From assembly GCF_932526225.1 (NCBI RefSeq), contig NC_064044.1:3620092-3684091 (forward strand): a stretch of 64,000 nt of DNA, in the 5' to 3' direction. The DNA is from Nematostella vectensis (lineage: Eukaryota; Cnidaria; Anthozoa; Actiniaria; Edwardsiidae). Positions 1 to 12,059 of the stretch are shown one piece after another. Within the stretch, counting starts at the first letter, position 1. Each line of letters opens with the position of its first letter. The notes beneath the pieces are model-generated. The model saw only the letters and a list, made by a program, of their open reading frames with translations. It was not told the DNA's origin and searched no databases. The position numbers and the translations under genes were made by a program.

Positions 1-3000
1 TTCCAACTTCAGGCAAAGGTAGCACGACAAAATGTAACGCACGATTACGATTATTACGAAAACCATTTCGTTATACACGGTGTCGTGTGTGTTTGTTTTG
101 TAAGGGGAGTTATCACTTGAGCGGTTGGGGGCGCGGGTTCGGATTAATGTATCTGTCAACAGACACTTATATCGGATCGGCGAATTGTCAGCTGTGTACT
201 GCAACCCAAACTCCATTGGAAAGAGTTCGGCTGTCATACGAACAGGCCCTGGTGACATAAATGTGAACTTTAGAAGCACACTAGCATACACACATTGGCA
301 CCAGTCGGGCCAAGACGGGACGCTAGCACAGTCTGGTGACAGACACAATTCAAAATCCAGGAAAGGATGTTATCGGAAACACCCCTTCTGTTGTGCAGTC
401 ACGTGGCTCTTTACTTGGTTCTTGCGTAAGTGTTTATGTGTAATGGTTGTGTTATAGAATAAAGGCTTTTTTAGGGGAGGGGGGGGGGGGGAAAGGGAGG
501 ATTAGGACTCTTTGTTTATAGCTGACCACACCCTTCCTCCTCACTACCACTCCCTGGCTCACATACCGCAATGCTTTCAAATGATCGTGTCATCATTGCG
601 ATTAGCATGTTGACTGCCACAATAACAGCGATGACCTGAAAAAACCCAAACATCACTTCCCCTGTCTCCTTGGTGATGGTGAATTTGGCGTCGTTTGTTC
701 CAAAGCTGTTAAGTTCTGTTAGACCAAAGACCGACCAGAATAGACTGTTCAGACCGGATCCAACGCTGTAAAGCCAAAAGAAGGAAAATATTTAAAGAAT
801 GTCCACCAGTCTTCTTGTGACTTCAACAACGCCGCCAACTTGCGCTCGGGACTCCCTAAAGGCCCTGTCACACGTAGACGTTTAGGCTGCGGCTGGTCTC
901 ACAAAACATTGTGGCTGGTCACACGCGCCCTATCACACGTGAAGTTCTTCCTGCGACTTGAAGCAATCTGTTTTAGAAAGTAGAAGAGCGTTCTACTTTT
1001 CGTGCGACTTTGAGAAATTCAAAACAAGTTGCAAAAAGAGTGTCACACGCAAAAAAATGCGCGTGTGACTTGCAATTATTTTTTTGCGAGACAGGTCGCA
1101 AGAGAAAAAACGTACATATGACAGAGCCTTAAGTGTTTTTCCTACAACAATAGGCCATTGCAGCTATAAACATACGCGCGCACTAACATGGAAAACTTCC
1201 TCAATAACCGTCATGCAGCGCGTGTTTCGTTTGGTGCAAGCTTAAAAAAGCGCGCGGTGCAGTCTTGTAGTTGAGGTAGGTTTCTAAAGTAATGCGCGCG
1301 CAAGCTTATGACTGGAATGGCCTATTTGAAGTACTCTGTCTATCAGCATGTGGCGTCCCTTCGGTGCCTGCCCTCCCCATCCCACCCCCTGACGAATTTT
1401 GGCTACACCCTTGTCATTAAAGAAATTAAATCAATATTAAATTAAATTTTTAAAAATTGAATTTTTTGACTTAAGACGTGCTGGCTTAGCCATTGTCCTC
1501 TGACGAGAGACAAATACTGAAATGTGAAAACTGTTCGACTTATTTTCCTCTCAGTAAATATACGGGCATAAATATACAGTCAATCTACGTCAAAAAAGGG
1601 GCCAACATCGGACTAATTTCAACACAAGGTTTTTTTAACGGTTTCATGCACAGAAAGTATCCCTCTATAACATACTAAAAGTCTAAAAGAATCGGAGCAA
1701 GCAAACACCTCCAAAAACGGGATCGAATTTCCAAATAAAAGGCTTGTATGAAAAACCACAGGGTTCCCAAATCATGGAAATCACGAAAAAAATACATACT
1801 TTAGAAAAAAGGAATTTATACCACTATAGATTACTAAAGATACATATTTCTACACGATTAGGATAAAAATGAACGTTATTTGAAGTAGTTCAGATATTTT
1901 GGGTGAAATGCACACGGATTTTTTAGGTCCTTGTCAACGCTACTTTGATATTGCAGACATTTCGTTATCATAAGTAATTGTACGTGATAAAAAAAACTGG
2001 TTCTCATACAAATAGTTCTTAGTGGCTCTTAATAATAATGTCATTGATGCAGTATAAAACAAGAAAGTATACACCTATTTTAATTAAGTTTGACTATAAG
2101 AAAATGGAAAATGATGAATGCCAAACACTACTGGTTAGGGAAAACAAGTCTTGTATCTGTTAATGACATTCAGTGAGGCTACATTAGGGAAAACAAGTCT
2201 TGTATCTGTTAATGACATCCAGTGAGGCTACATTAGGGAAAACAAGTCTTGTATCTGTTAATGACATTCAGTGAGGCTACATTAGGGAAAACAAGTCTTG
2301 TATCTGTTAATGACATTCAGTGAGGCTACATTAGGGAAAACAAGTCTTGTATCTGTTAATGACATTCAGTGAGGCTACATTAGGGAAAACAAGTCTTGTA
2401 TCTGTTAATGACATTCAGTGAGGCTACATTAGGGAAAACAAGTCTTGTATCTGTTAATGACATCCAGTGAGGCTACATTAGGGAAAACAAGTCTTGTATC
2501 TGTTAATGACATTCAGTGAGGCTACATTAGGGAAAACAAGTCTTGTATCTGTTAATGACATTCAGTGAGGCTACATTAGGGAAAACAAGTCTTGTATCTG
2601 TTAATGACATTCAGTAAGGCTACATTAGGGAAAACAAGTCTTGTATCTGTTAATGACATTCAGTGAGGCTACATTAGGGAAAACAAGTCTTGTATCTGTT
2701 AATGACATTCAGTGAGGCTACATTAGGGAAAACAAGTCTTGTATCTGTTAATGACATTCAGTGAGGCTACATTAGGGAAAACAAGTCCTGTATCTGTTAA
2801 TGACATTCAGTGAGGCTACATTAGGGAAAACAAGTCTTGTATCTGTTAATGACATTCAGTGAGGCTACATTAGGGAAAACAAGTCTTGTATCTGTTAATA
2901 ACATTCAGTGAGGCTACATTAGGGAAAACAAGTCTTGTATCTGTTAATGACAGTGAGGCTACATTAGGGAAAACAAGTCTTGTATCTGTTAATGACATTC

Positions 3001-6000
3001 AGTGAGGCTACATTAGGGATAACAAGTCTTGTATCTGTTAATGACATTCAGTGAGGCTACATTAGGGAAAACAAGTCTTGTATCTGTTAATGACATTCAG
3101 TGAGGCTACATTAGGGAAAACAAGTCTTGTATCTGTTAATGACATTCAGGTTGTAGCGAGGTCCTTGTAATGAATGAACTAATTTTCAATACAAGGAAAC
3201 ATTATTATTGGCCAAACTTTGTTCAATTTTCCCTTCTCTTATCGTCAAACTTTTTTGAAATAGGTGTATGAACACATTACATAACTATTCTCAATGTATC
3301 GGGTTTTTTTTCGTGAAAATAGATTCTCTAATGTTAGAAGTTTTTATGATTTCTTTCAAATTAAGACCCTGTTACAGGTTCTTAAACTCTAGGTTCTAAC
3401 TCGTGGGTGCAGATTAAATCCATGGAATCCGTGACTTCGATTAAAAGGGAATTATTCAAGATGAACCTTTGGCCGCAGGGCGAACCACAGGTTCCCCAAG
3501 CTAATGTTGTGTTTTACGTGTTTCATTCATAGTTACTGTAAATATATGTTGCATTACAATAAAAAAAAAATGGGGACGAAAAATATAATAAAATACCTTC
3601 AAACTTTTCTTACACGTTTGTGGAGTTGTTATTTAAATCCCTGTGAAGTTTCCATCCATTTGGGGCAATATTGAGCGATTGAAGTTCCCCCATACTAGGA
3701 GAAGAGAAAGGTTGCACTCTAATGATGACGATCGGCAAAACGGGCGGTAGAAAATCGCTTCAAGAAAACTGGGAATTCGGGATTTCGCCAAAATACATGC
3801 AAAAAATATTAAACCGATACTTTACACTGCCACAAAGAAATTATGAATCCAGTTGATCAACTCTTTGCGTACCTAAAACGCCATTCTTTACCCGCCTTGC
3901 CGAATCAGGTATGCTTGACGCGAACCCATTGGATGGATATTTCAACAGTCGTAACAAAACAGCCCGTCTACATCCCCCTTCCCGCAAAAGCAACAACCAA
4001 GTACGAATATTCTCTCGTGAACTTCAACACAAGAAAACATGTAGCTTACAAAAAAGATTAAATGCAGTTCTCGACAAATGTAGCTGAATGTTTAGTTCTC
4101 TTCCTCGATATCGATGAAGTTCACGAGAGAATATCCGTAGTTACAGGTGTTTTTCAGTGTAGAGTCTTGCAAAAATGGAGATCTCTATGCAAGAATTTAG
4201 AAATGTCTAAAAGGGTTGAATGTCTACAAGCATGGTGATGGTGACAAAATTTATATATATTTTTTTACAAATGCGTTTAGCAACCTGTGGATTTTGCCAA
4301 AAATAGATAAGCTATATAAGATAACGTTGATTTTTATCCAGATCGTGTAGAAATATACATTTCTTATCATTTATAGTGGCATAACTTTGATTTTTTTCAA
4401 AGTATGTATATTTTTCGTGATTTTCATGATTTTGGATTCCTGTGGTTTCCATTCAATCCTTGTATGTGGAAATTCGATGCGGTTTTTCGAGCTGTTTGCT
4501 TTTCCGATTTTTTTAGAATATTAGTATGTCTTAAAAGAAGACGAAAACGTTGAAAAACCTTGTGTTGCAATTAGTCCGATCTTAAACCGTAGAATGACTG
4601 GACTAGCAAGAAGTACTCACTCCGTAAACTGGTGTTCGGTATCAGATCTAGTGCCATTCAAAGTCGTGTTTGAGCTCGAGGGTTTGTTCTTAGCGATGTA
4701 CTTTTGGGTACTAATGTAGTTTGAATACAGGCGCCTTAAGCTAAAGCCGAAAGCCATGAAGATAAGCACGAAAAACACAAGGAACTTGAGAATGTCCACC
4801 AGAAGATGGTACAGCGATAGCTGGAGTGGGCCAAGAATGGAGTTCACCTAAGGAGGAGAAAAATAAGATTTATTCCAACGGGCATAACACCCACAAAAAG
4901 CTGATAAGGTGGGTATATTAATCATTTTGACGATGATGAATATGATGATGATGGTGATGATGAATATGATGATGATGGTGATGGTGATTATTATAATAAT
5001 GGTAATGGTGATGAAATGGTGATGATGATGATGATGATGGTGATAATAATGGTAATGGTGAGGGTGAAGGTGATGATTATGGTGGTGATGGTGATAAGAA
5101 TAGTGGTGGTGATGGCGATGGTGATAATAATGGTGATGGTGATTTTTATAATAATGGTAATGGTGATGGTGATGAAATGGTGATGATGGTGATGGTGATA
5201 CTAATGGTAATGGTGAGGGTGAAGGTGATGATTATGGTGGTGATGGTGATGAGAATGGTGGTGGTGATGGCGATGGTGATAATAATGGTGATGGTGATAA
5301 TAATGGTAGTGCTGATGGTAATGGTGGTGAAGGCGGTGGTGATGGTGATGGTAATGGTGATGTTGATAATAATGGTAATGGTGATGGTGATGATAATAGT
5401 CGTAATGGTGATGGTGATGAGAATGGTGATGGTGATGGTGATAATAATCACTCTTTCAGCATAAATTCAAACAAATAACGCGAAAACCCAGAGACGCGAA
5501 TCTTCAAGTACTAAAACAAGGAGAATTAAAAGCTTTGCTAGCATTTTACTTGTTTTGTTTGCAAACTAAGAACTTGAATTGGACTGAACCGTAGAAGATC
5601 GATTGACGTCAGTGACGAAGGCGCATGCGCACGCTCAACCCTCATCGAAGACTTTTCTGAAAAAATTAGTTTATATATACTTTGCGGCTATAACACGTAA
5701 TGACCGTATCGGTCACAGGTCGATGACAAGGCTATTTTATAGTCGTTACCGGAAGTTTACAGGAAGATCTAAGAATTGTTGTGTTGCGAAAGGCACAGAA
5801 AGACCACAAATAGTTTACGGATGATCCATCTAACCATCCAACGATCCGACGATCGAGTGACACAGAAGTCCTCCCAATAACTCGTAAATGCTTTGCAAGC
5901 ATTCACGAGTTAAAAATGGTAATGGTGATGGTGTTGGTGATAATAATGATTATGATGATGGCGGTGGTGATGGCGATGGTGTTAAATTTCTGAAAGGTGA

Positions 6001-9000
6001 CGGTAATGGTTTTCATTGAGGAGAAATAATATCGATTATGATAACGACTGTGATGATGATATAACTGCGATGTTCGCAGCTTCATACCTGGAATGCCCCC
6101 GATAGCCGTATAAAGCTGAGTACCATCGCGATTGAGAAGAAGCTGTTGGATAATAAGGTGAGCTCGTACCAAGAAGACGGGCTGGTACTCGCGATGGCGT
6201 TCAGCACTTCCCAATGGCCCGTGATTCCTAAGACGAAAGTAAAGATCCAAACCAAGAAAAATGTCGCACCAGTGTGAAAATTTACTACCACCCCTGCTGC
6301 CACTGACGGCAACGTGACATAATGAGTATTAAGCGATAGATAGCAATGATTATTAAGACGACCACAATATAGTAGTATAGATAAGAAATAGCATATGTAT
6401 GCATAGCATATAAGATAAATCAATGGTATATAATCAGGGGCGTATCTAGGGAAACGCAGGATGAAGTCTAGATCGACGGACCACGAATCAACTTTTGTTA
6501 AAATAGGCACCTTAGCTCTTGTAATAGGCCACTCCAAATGCAAATCCAAATAAACACATAAACCGTCTTCTTATCTACCAAAGAAGGTGTCAACCGGAGT
6601 CGAACATATCTCGTCACATAAGCAGAAGGCGTTCGGACCCCTCGAAATCCTCGTAATTCAGAAATCCATCAATAAGGATAATAAACTTCCAAATCTGATT
6701 TATAAAGTCATATCTCACCGTATGCTATTACTCTCAAGGTAATTGACATCAGGAATAGCGTCACCATTAACATTCCGGTCACGTTCCACCACTGCTGTAT
6801 GAAGCACCTCACGCCCTGCAGATAGAGCTCCCTTACTTCCTGGCAGAACAGACCAATCACCCATGCGAATATCGCCCACTCTGGAAATAAGGGTTAGAGT
6901 TATACTTCCCGGAACAACAAACCAATCACCCATGCGAATATTGACCACTCTGGAAATAAGGGTTAGAGTTATACTTCCTGGCAGAACAAACCAATCACCC
7001 ATGCGAATATCGCCTACTCTTTAAATAAAGCTCGTGCGCGAGGAGCTGTGTCATTAGTTTTCCGTCAACCATGGAAGATGAGACATACTTCCTCCCAGTC
7101 AAAACGATCTAAATAAGCCTCACTTTGAAGCCACACATTCCAATAAGCCCCCTTTCCCTATTGGAAGCAAAAAGCTCCTTTGCAGCTTTTTTCACTACAT
7201 TTCCCAGATCTTCTCAACTTCAACAACGGTCATTATTTTACTCACAGCAACGAAAATTGCTACGGACACCAGAGTTCACAGAGCTAGTATTTACAGTATA
7301 TTACCCCAAATTCCCTAAACTTTTTTAACTTTAGCAACGGTTGACATCATCCTACTCACAGAAAGAACAACTGACATCAGGACTCACCGACCTTAGACGG
7401 ACTGGTGACATTATCTTCGTACAGATCCTGAAAACTTGAGAATATCAACAGCAGTACAAAGAAATAGAAAGATGCCGTGTGGCTCATGAACTTAATAACC
7501 GGGTTACTGAGAAAGCGTGATGGACGGCTATGAGGCAGAAGGATGTGAATGAAGGCTAAGAACGGTAGAAGTACGATGTGACGAATGGCGAACAACACTC
7601 GGCTGAGATCTCCACGGTCACCCCATGGTACCTCGTAGTCAAACAGCCGGTAGATTCCCCGGTACAACACGGTGTTTAGATGTAGTTGGCTGTATGGATG
7701 GGCCACAAACTGGCAAAACAAAAAAAAGAATCAGCGTAATTATCAACCTTTTCTCTTTTTGCTGCTGTTAATTTTGCTGCTAATTGTGTGGTTGATGTTG
7801 TTTTTGTGATATAGCTGTCTATTACCTTGTCATTATTTTTCTTGATAACAAGGTTAAGTACTGCGAGGTCCCCAGCGCTGGTCTATTACCTTGTAATTAT
7901 TGTTCTTGATAGCGAGATTAAGCACGGCTATTTCCTTCGCGCTGGTCTATTACCTTGTCGTTATTATTGTTCTTGATAGCGAGGTTAACCACGGCTAGTT
8001 CCTTCGCGCTGGTCGATTACCTTGTCATTATTATTCCTAATAGCGAGTTTAAGCACGGCTAGTTCCTCCGCATCCTTAGTCAGAACTTGGATATACTTGC
8101 GGGCTGACTTCTTGTACCTCTCATCGATCTCCTTGATCACATCTGTCATGACGTCCAGCTCGTTCAGGGTACGGCACTGATCTAGCAGATCCACCGCGAA
8201 CTGTTCACAGGACTCGGATAACTCACGATACTCACTCTTAAATTCTGGGTCTTTCCTGAGAAACGAAACAAAAAAAGCATTTCGTATGTCACAGCCACAG
8301 CATACTCGCAATTACCAAAGGTCCACTCACCACCACCAATGGTCAACTCGCCACCACCAATGGTCAACTCGCCACCACCAATGGTCAACTCACCACCACC
8401 AATGGTCAACTCGCCACAACCAAGGGTCAACTCACCACTGCCAATGGTCAACTCACCACTGCCAATGGTCAACTCGCCACCACCAAGGGTCAACTCGCCA
8501 CCACCAAGGGTCAACTCACCACCACCAATGGTCAACTCACCACCACCAATGGTCAACTCACCACCACAAATGGTCAACTCACCACCACCGATGGTCAACT
8601 CACCACCACCGATGGTCAACTCACCACCACCGATGGTCGACTCACCACCACCGATGGTCGACTCACCACCACCGATGGTCGACTCACCACCACCAAGGGT
8701 CAACTCACCACCACCAAGGGTCAACTCACCACCACCAAGGGTCAACTCACCACCACCAAGGGTCAACTCGTCAACTCACCACCACCAAGGGTCAACTCGT
8801 CAACTCACCACCACCAAGGGTCAACTCACCACCACCAAGGGTCAACTCACCACCACCAAGGGTCAACTCACCACCACCAAGGGTCAACTCGCCACCACCA
8901 AGGGTCAACTCGCCACCACCAAGGGTCAACTCGCCACCACCGATGGTCAACTCGCCACCACCGATGGTCAACTCGCCACCACCGATGGTCAACTCGCCAC

Positions 9001-11472
9001 CACCGATGGTCAACTCGCCACCACCGATGGTCAACTCACCACAACCGATGGTCAACTCACCACCACCGATGGTCAACTCACCACCACCAAGGGTAAACTC
9101 ACCACCACCGATGGTCAACTCACCACCACCGATGGTCAACTCACCACCACCGATGGTCAACTCACCACCACCAAGGGTCCACTCACCACCACCAAGGGTC
9201 CACTCACCACCACCGATGGTCCACTCACCACTACCAATGGTCCACTCACCACTACCAATGGTCCACTCACCACTACCAATGGTCCACTCACCACCACCAA
9301 TGGTCCACTCACCACCACCAAGGGTCCACTCACCACCACCAAGGGTCCACTCACCACCACCAAGGGTCCACTCACCACCACCAAGGGTCCACTCACCACC
9401 ACCAAGGGTCAACTCACCACCACCAAGGGTCAACTCACCACCACCAAGGGTCAACTCACCACCACCAAGGGTCAACTCACCACCACCAAGGGTCAACTCA
9501 CCACCACCGATGGTCAACTCACCACCACCGATGGTCAACTCACCACCACCGATGGTCAACTCGCCACCACCAAGGGTCAACTCACCACCACCAAGGGTCA
9601 ACTCGCCACCACCAAGGGTCAACTCACCAACACCAAGGGTCAAGTCACCAACACCAAGGGTCAACTCACCACCACCAAGGGTCAACTCACCACCACCAAG
9701 GGTCAACTCACCACCACCGATGGTCAACTCGCCACCACCAAGGGTCAACTCGCCACCACCAAGGGTCAACTCGCCACCACCAAGGGTCAACTCACCACCA
9801 CCAATGGTCAACGCGCCACCACCAAGGGTCAACTCGCCACCACCAAGGGTCAACTCACCACCACCGATGGTCAACTCACCACCACCAATGGTCAACTCGC
9901 CACCACCGATGGTCAACTCACCACCACCAATGGTCGACTCACCACCACCAAGGGTCAACTCACCACCACCAAGGGTCAACTCAACACCACCAAGGGTCAA
10001 CTCGCCACCACCAAGGGTCAACTCGCCACCACCAAGGGTCAACTCGCCACCACCAAGGGTCAACTCACCACCACCAAGGGTCAAGTCACCACCACCAATG
10101 TTCAACTCACTACCACCAATGTTCAACTCACCACTACCAATGGTCAACTCATCACTGCCAAGAATCAACTGACCGTCATCAACTGTTAACTAGACCACTG
10201 GCCACCACCATAAATAGTCAACTCACCAACACATATGGTAAATTCTTCGTTTTGTTGATGCTGTTGTTGTTGTGTTTTGTCCAATACGAAAAAATAAGTT
10301 ACGATACTTGCTACCATAGCCAACTCGATTGGCGAGTTGAACATTGGTGGTGGCTAGTTGGCTATGGTGGCGAGTTGACCAGATACCTACGATACGATAA
10401 TTCAGTTATTCCATATTATTTCTTCCCCCTTAGGGTAAACACCCAACCCTCTCCAGCACCTCCCAACCTCTACTCCTTAACCCTTCCTCTATTATCTACC
10501 ATACTTTGCCTGTAATAGCAGTTCCTCGTTCAACTTGAACACTTGGAAGAGCGGATGAATTTGGAGCCGGTCGTATATATACGTATAGCTGATGTACAGC
10601 GGGTTCGCCAAAGCTTTATACGAGTTGATCTTTAGTAAGGCCATTCGTTCGCGCCTGGTGTGTTGAGGCTGTTCAACTATTGACGAAAGAGCTATGTCAT
10701 CCGCTGGACCTGCCATATACAAGTGTACAGCGGTTACCTCAAACCTATTACAAACAGTGGTTCTAACAGTGCTCTTTACATCTATGATAGCAATCAACAT
10801 TTCGGGTTCCGGGAGAAGCAAAATATATTTCATCACATTGTCTTAGTGCACCCGTGGAAGTGACTCTATTTTCTACTCACTTTGCATTCTTAAAGAGTTA
10901 CCCTGCTCCTGCTTATTCACAAAGACCATGTCAAGTTCATCCCTCTCGGTGCATCCTGGGACTGACACCTTGTATCCTCTCGATACGAAGAACTCAATCA
11001 TGTCGAACTCCTCGTACTGTGCCGCCATGATCAGTGGGGTGACAAACCTTCCTTTCTTGAAATCTTCTGGCCCCGTGTCTCCACACTCTGGCCTGTAGTA
11101 CGCCAGAATAACTTCCGCACACTCCTTAGAGCCCCTACCTACCGCCGTGAACAATGAGCTGCGAATCTTAGCTCCGTTAGTGACCAAAACCTCAAATACG
11201 TCTGCATTATTCGCCTCGATGGCCGTTCTTAATAACAGACGAGTAAAATTCCTATCCGCCGACGAAAGATCAAGCTTTGGATTATCAGTTAGTAATCCCT
11301 TTAGGTCTTTTACTCTCCCTGTGAGTACGTAATCGAAGAGAGCTCTTTCATTCGATGTACGGTCCTCTAGTTTCACCCGCTCTAGATCTGATCGATTGAT
11401 CGTTCGAACTCGGCCTCGTTTGGATTCTAGTGTAGAATGCCGGAACGATCGTGGTCTAAGTTCGTCTGTCAT
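1..11472 (-). CDS. TRPC-type cation channel, copy A (3' end beyond left edge)
   Basis: Predicted canonical TRP channel, a non-selective Ca2+-permeable plasma-membrane cation channel. Exons on the minus strand, with GT-AG ends and matching phases: 10902-11472, 10505-10709, 8021-8255, 7388-7709, 6719-6880, 6088-6227, 4621-4847, 567-765, giving about 687 residues in the window. Exons 1-2 hold N-terminal ankyrin-like repeats ([18 protein letters not shown]). Exon 3 has the TRPC linker ([25 protein letters not shown]). Exons 4-7 carry membrane segments S1-S5 ([38 protein letters not shown]). Exon 8 holds the pore helix and S6 ([18 protein letters not shown]). The conserved start is MTDEL at 11472. 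The frame stays open for 40 more codons to another ATG at 11592, but that extension is not open in copy B. Exons 9-10 must lie left of position 1, because position 1 aligns with about 17588 in copy B. No stop or frameshift is seen in these exons. TRPC family is strongly supported; the subtype is not assigned. Confidence 0.88.
858..1131. mobile_element. MITE-like element in TRPC-A intron 8
   Basis: About 275 bp bounded by imperfect terminal inverted repeats: AAGGCCCTGTCACACGTA on the left and the inverse of TAAGGCTCTGTCATATGTACG on the right. No coding capacity. It sits in the intron between exons 7 and 8 of TRPC-A and is absent at the matching place in copy B, so it inserted after the duplication or was lost from B. 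Confidence 0.6.
1577..4600. mobile_element. ~3.0-kb non-autonomous element with ~340-bp inverted termini
   Basis: The left 1577-1920 and right 4260-4600 ends are imperfect reverse complements of one another. Shared words include ATCGGACTAATT, AACACAAGGTTTTT, TCGAATTTCCA, ACATACTTT, TTTCTACACGAT and GATAAAAAT. The interior holds the 49-bp minisatellite and no recognisable transposase. The intron of copy B lacks the whole block (18325-18713 is only about 390 bp), so this is a copy-A insertion. A nearly perfect internal palindrome has arms at about 4005-4026 and 4113-4134. Target-site duplication and superfamily are not resolved. Confidence 0.7.
2134..3151. repeat. 49-bp minisatellite, ~20 units, each with one TTAGGG
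   Basis: Very homogeneous tandem array of a 49-bp unit containing TTAGGGAAAACAAGTCTTG followed by TATCTGTTAATGACATTCAG. Only scattered point differences (for example near 2218, 2615 and 2787) and one short deletion near 2950. It lies inside the inverted-repeat element of TRPC-A. High homogeneity suggests recent expansion. Confidence 0.95.
4930..5455. repeat. GATGGT/GATAAT-type microsatellite
   Basis: Interrupted trinucleotide and hexanucleotide repeat (GATGGTGAT, AATGGT) of about 520 bp in TRPC-A intron 6, next to exon 7. Two internal blocks near 4990-5130 and 5150-5290 resemble each other, suggesting a segmental duplication of about 150 bp. Long open frames of isoleucine/threonine or valine/methionine here are repeat artefacts. 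Confidence 0.9.
5470..5912. other. Intron 6 segment of TRPC-A with terminal hairpin
   Basis: No gene recognised. The stretch ends in a short inverted repeat at 5880-5912 with 13-bp arms (AACTCGTAAATGC and GCATTCACGAGTT, one mismatch) around a 7-nt loop. This segment separates the two microsatellite patches and has no obvious counterpart in copy B, so it may be a small insertion. Confidence 0.4.
5915..6010. repeat. Short GATGGT-type microsatellite
   Basis: A second smaller patch of the same GGTGAT/GATGGT simple repeat in TRPC-A intron 6. A decayed counterpart is visible in copy B near 19000-19060. Confidence 0.7.
6811..7022 (-). repeat. 69-bp tandem triplication of the exon 5 acceptor (TRPC-A)
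   Basis: The 3' splice site and first ~50 nt of exon 5 occur three times at an exact 69-bp spacing (junctions near 6880, 6949 and 7018). Each of the two copies nearer the exon has TTATTTCCAG followed by AGTGG, encoding EW(A/S)IFAWVIG. The two intronic copies run into an in-frame TAA after the EV codons, so they are decoys or relics, not complete exons. Copy B shows the same three-copy structure. Confidence 0.85.
7815..8060 (-). repeat. ~65-bp repeat of the exon 3 end and donor site, ~4 units (TRPC-A)
   Basis: The last ~45 nt of exon 3 plus its 5' splice site (GACAAG then GTAAT) recur about four times, at roughly 7825, 7890, 7955 and the true site at 8021. Copy B holds the massively expanded version. 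Confidence 0.85.
8313..10195. repeat. 21-bp minisatellite, ~89 units (TRPC-A intron 2)
   Basis: Unit GGTCAACTCACCACCACCAA with one further base, drifting as CTCGCC, CCGATG, CCAATG and GTCCAC variants in runs. Because 21 is divisible by three, up to 628 codons stay open on both strands (heptads such as VNSPPPR, QLTTTKG and GELTLGG). These are not genes. On the transcribed strand many units read GGTGGTGAGTTGACC, containing a consensus-like donor GGTGAG. The array begins about 60 nt upstream of the exon 3 acceptor. Confidence 0.95.
10201..10500. other. Intron 2 remainder of TRPC-A
   Basis: No gene seen. Near 10330-10380 there are several minisatellite-like words in inverted orientation (GGCGAGTTGAACATTGGTGG), also present in copy B at about 34070-34140. 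The inversion is therefore older than the duplication. Confidence 0.5.
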
Positions 11473-12000
11473 GACAGACCTTCGAAGAGAGAGACCTCGA
11501 GCCAAAAGAAACCCCCGTACCTCCTTTATAGCTATTTTCCGTGTTGCTGTTCGTGCTGTTGTGCTCTGATCATTCAAATGGAAATCAGTCATGGAATTTA
11601 AAATCAGACGGAAAGAACGGTTGAATAGAGACTATTCTTCAACAAATAAATTCCGTGTTGCTTTACGTGGTGTTGTGCTGTGATCAGTCTTGTGGAACAT
11701 CAGCCACCCAGTCCGCGGATGTTTAAAAGGCTTCTCAATGGAATGAACGGTTGAATAGAAACACATTCTATTCATATTTACTTCATACTTTTTTTTATGT
11801 TGTTTTTGTTACTTGTTTTTTCTGTTCTAATGGAGAATCTGTTACGCAGTTATTCGATGGAATGTATTAAGGTGAGTTCATGGTTGAATAGAGACCAATT
11901 GTCAAAAAAATTTGAATGATAGTTGACTGATTCATTCACATAACATTCCATTCCCTTTTCAATTAAGACGTAGCGAATGCTAAGCAAGTGATTTTGACCA
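11473..12000 (-). promoter_or_regulatory. Upstream region of TRPC-A conserved in TRPC-B
   Basis: The DNA upstream of the MTDEL start is similar in the two paralogues (compare 35217-35760), so it probably holds the 5' UTR and promoter. Within it a block of roughly 110 bp is present twice: a TTCCGTGTTGCT word recurs near 11536 and 11651, and a matching pair lies near 35282 and 35386 in B. I see no clear TATA box. The assignment is by position and conservation only. Confidence 0.4.
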
Positions 12001-12059
12001 CATATGTCCGTTGCGACTAAAATAAAAACAAAAATCTTATAAAAAATAAATCATTCTAG

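Noticed and set aside
2134-3151. Interstitial telomere array
   Set aside because: TTAGGG occurs once per 49-bp unit and never in tandem, so it is a minisatellite, not telomeric repeat.
5146-5464. Isoleucine/threonine-rich and valine/methionine-rich frames of ~100 codons
   Set aside because: Translation of the GATGGT microsatellite in an intron.
6082-6549. 155-codon frame upstream of exon 6 (TRPC-A)
   Set aside because: Only its last part (6088-6227) is exon 6, bounded by an acceptor conserved in copy B. The rest is intron that happens to be open.
6715-7002. 95-codon frame with MGDWFV repeats
   Set aside because: Wrong frame of exon 5 and its triplicated acceptor.
8182-10189. Open frames of 628, 616, 458 and 194 codons on both strands
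   Set aside because: They are produced by the 21-bp minisatellite, whose length is a multiple of three, so several frames stay open. Encoded heptads are pure repeat, and no domain, start context or splice logic supports them.
11473-11592. Longer N-terminus for TRPC-A starting MTDFHLND
   Set aside because: The upstream 40 codons are open in A, but the corresponding B sequence has an in-frame stop; the shared start is MTDEL.
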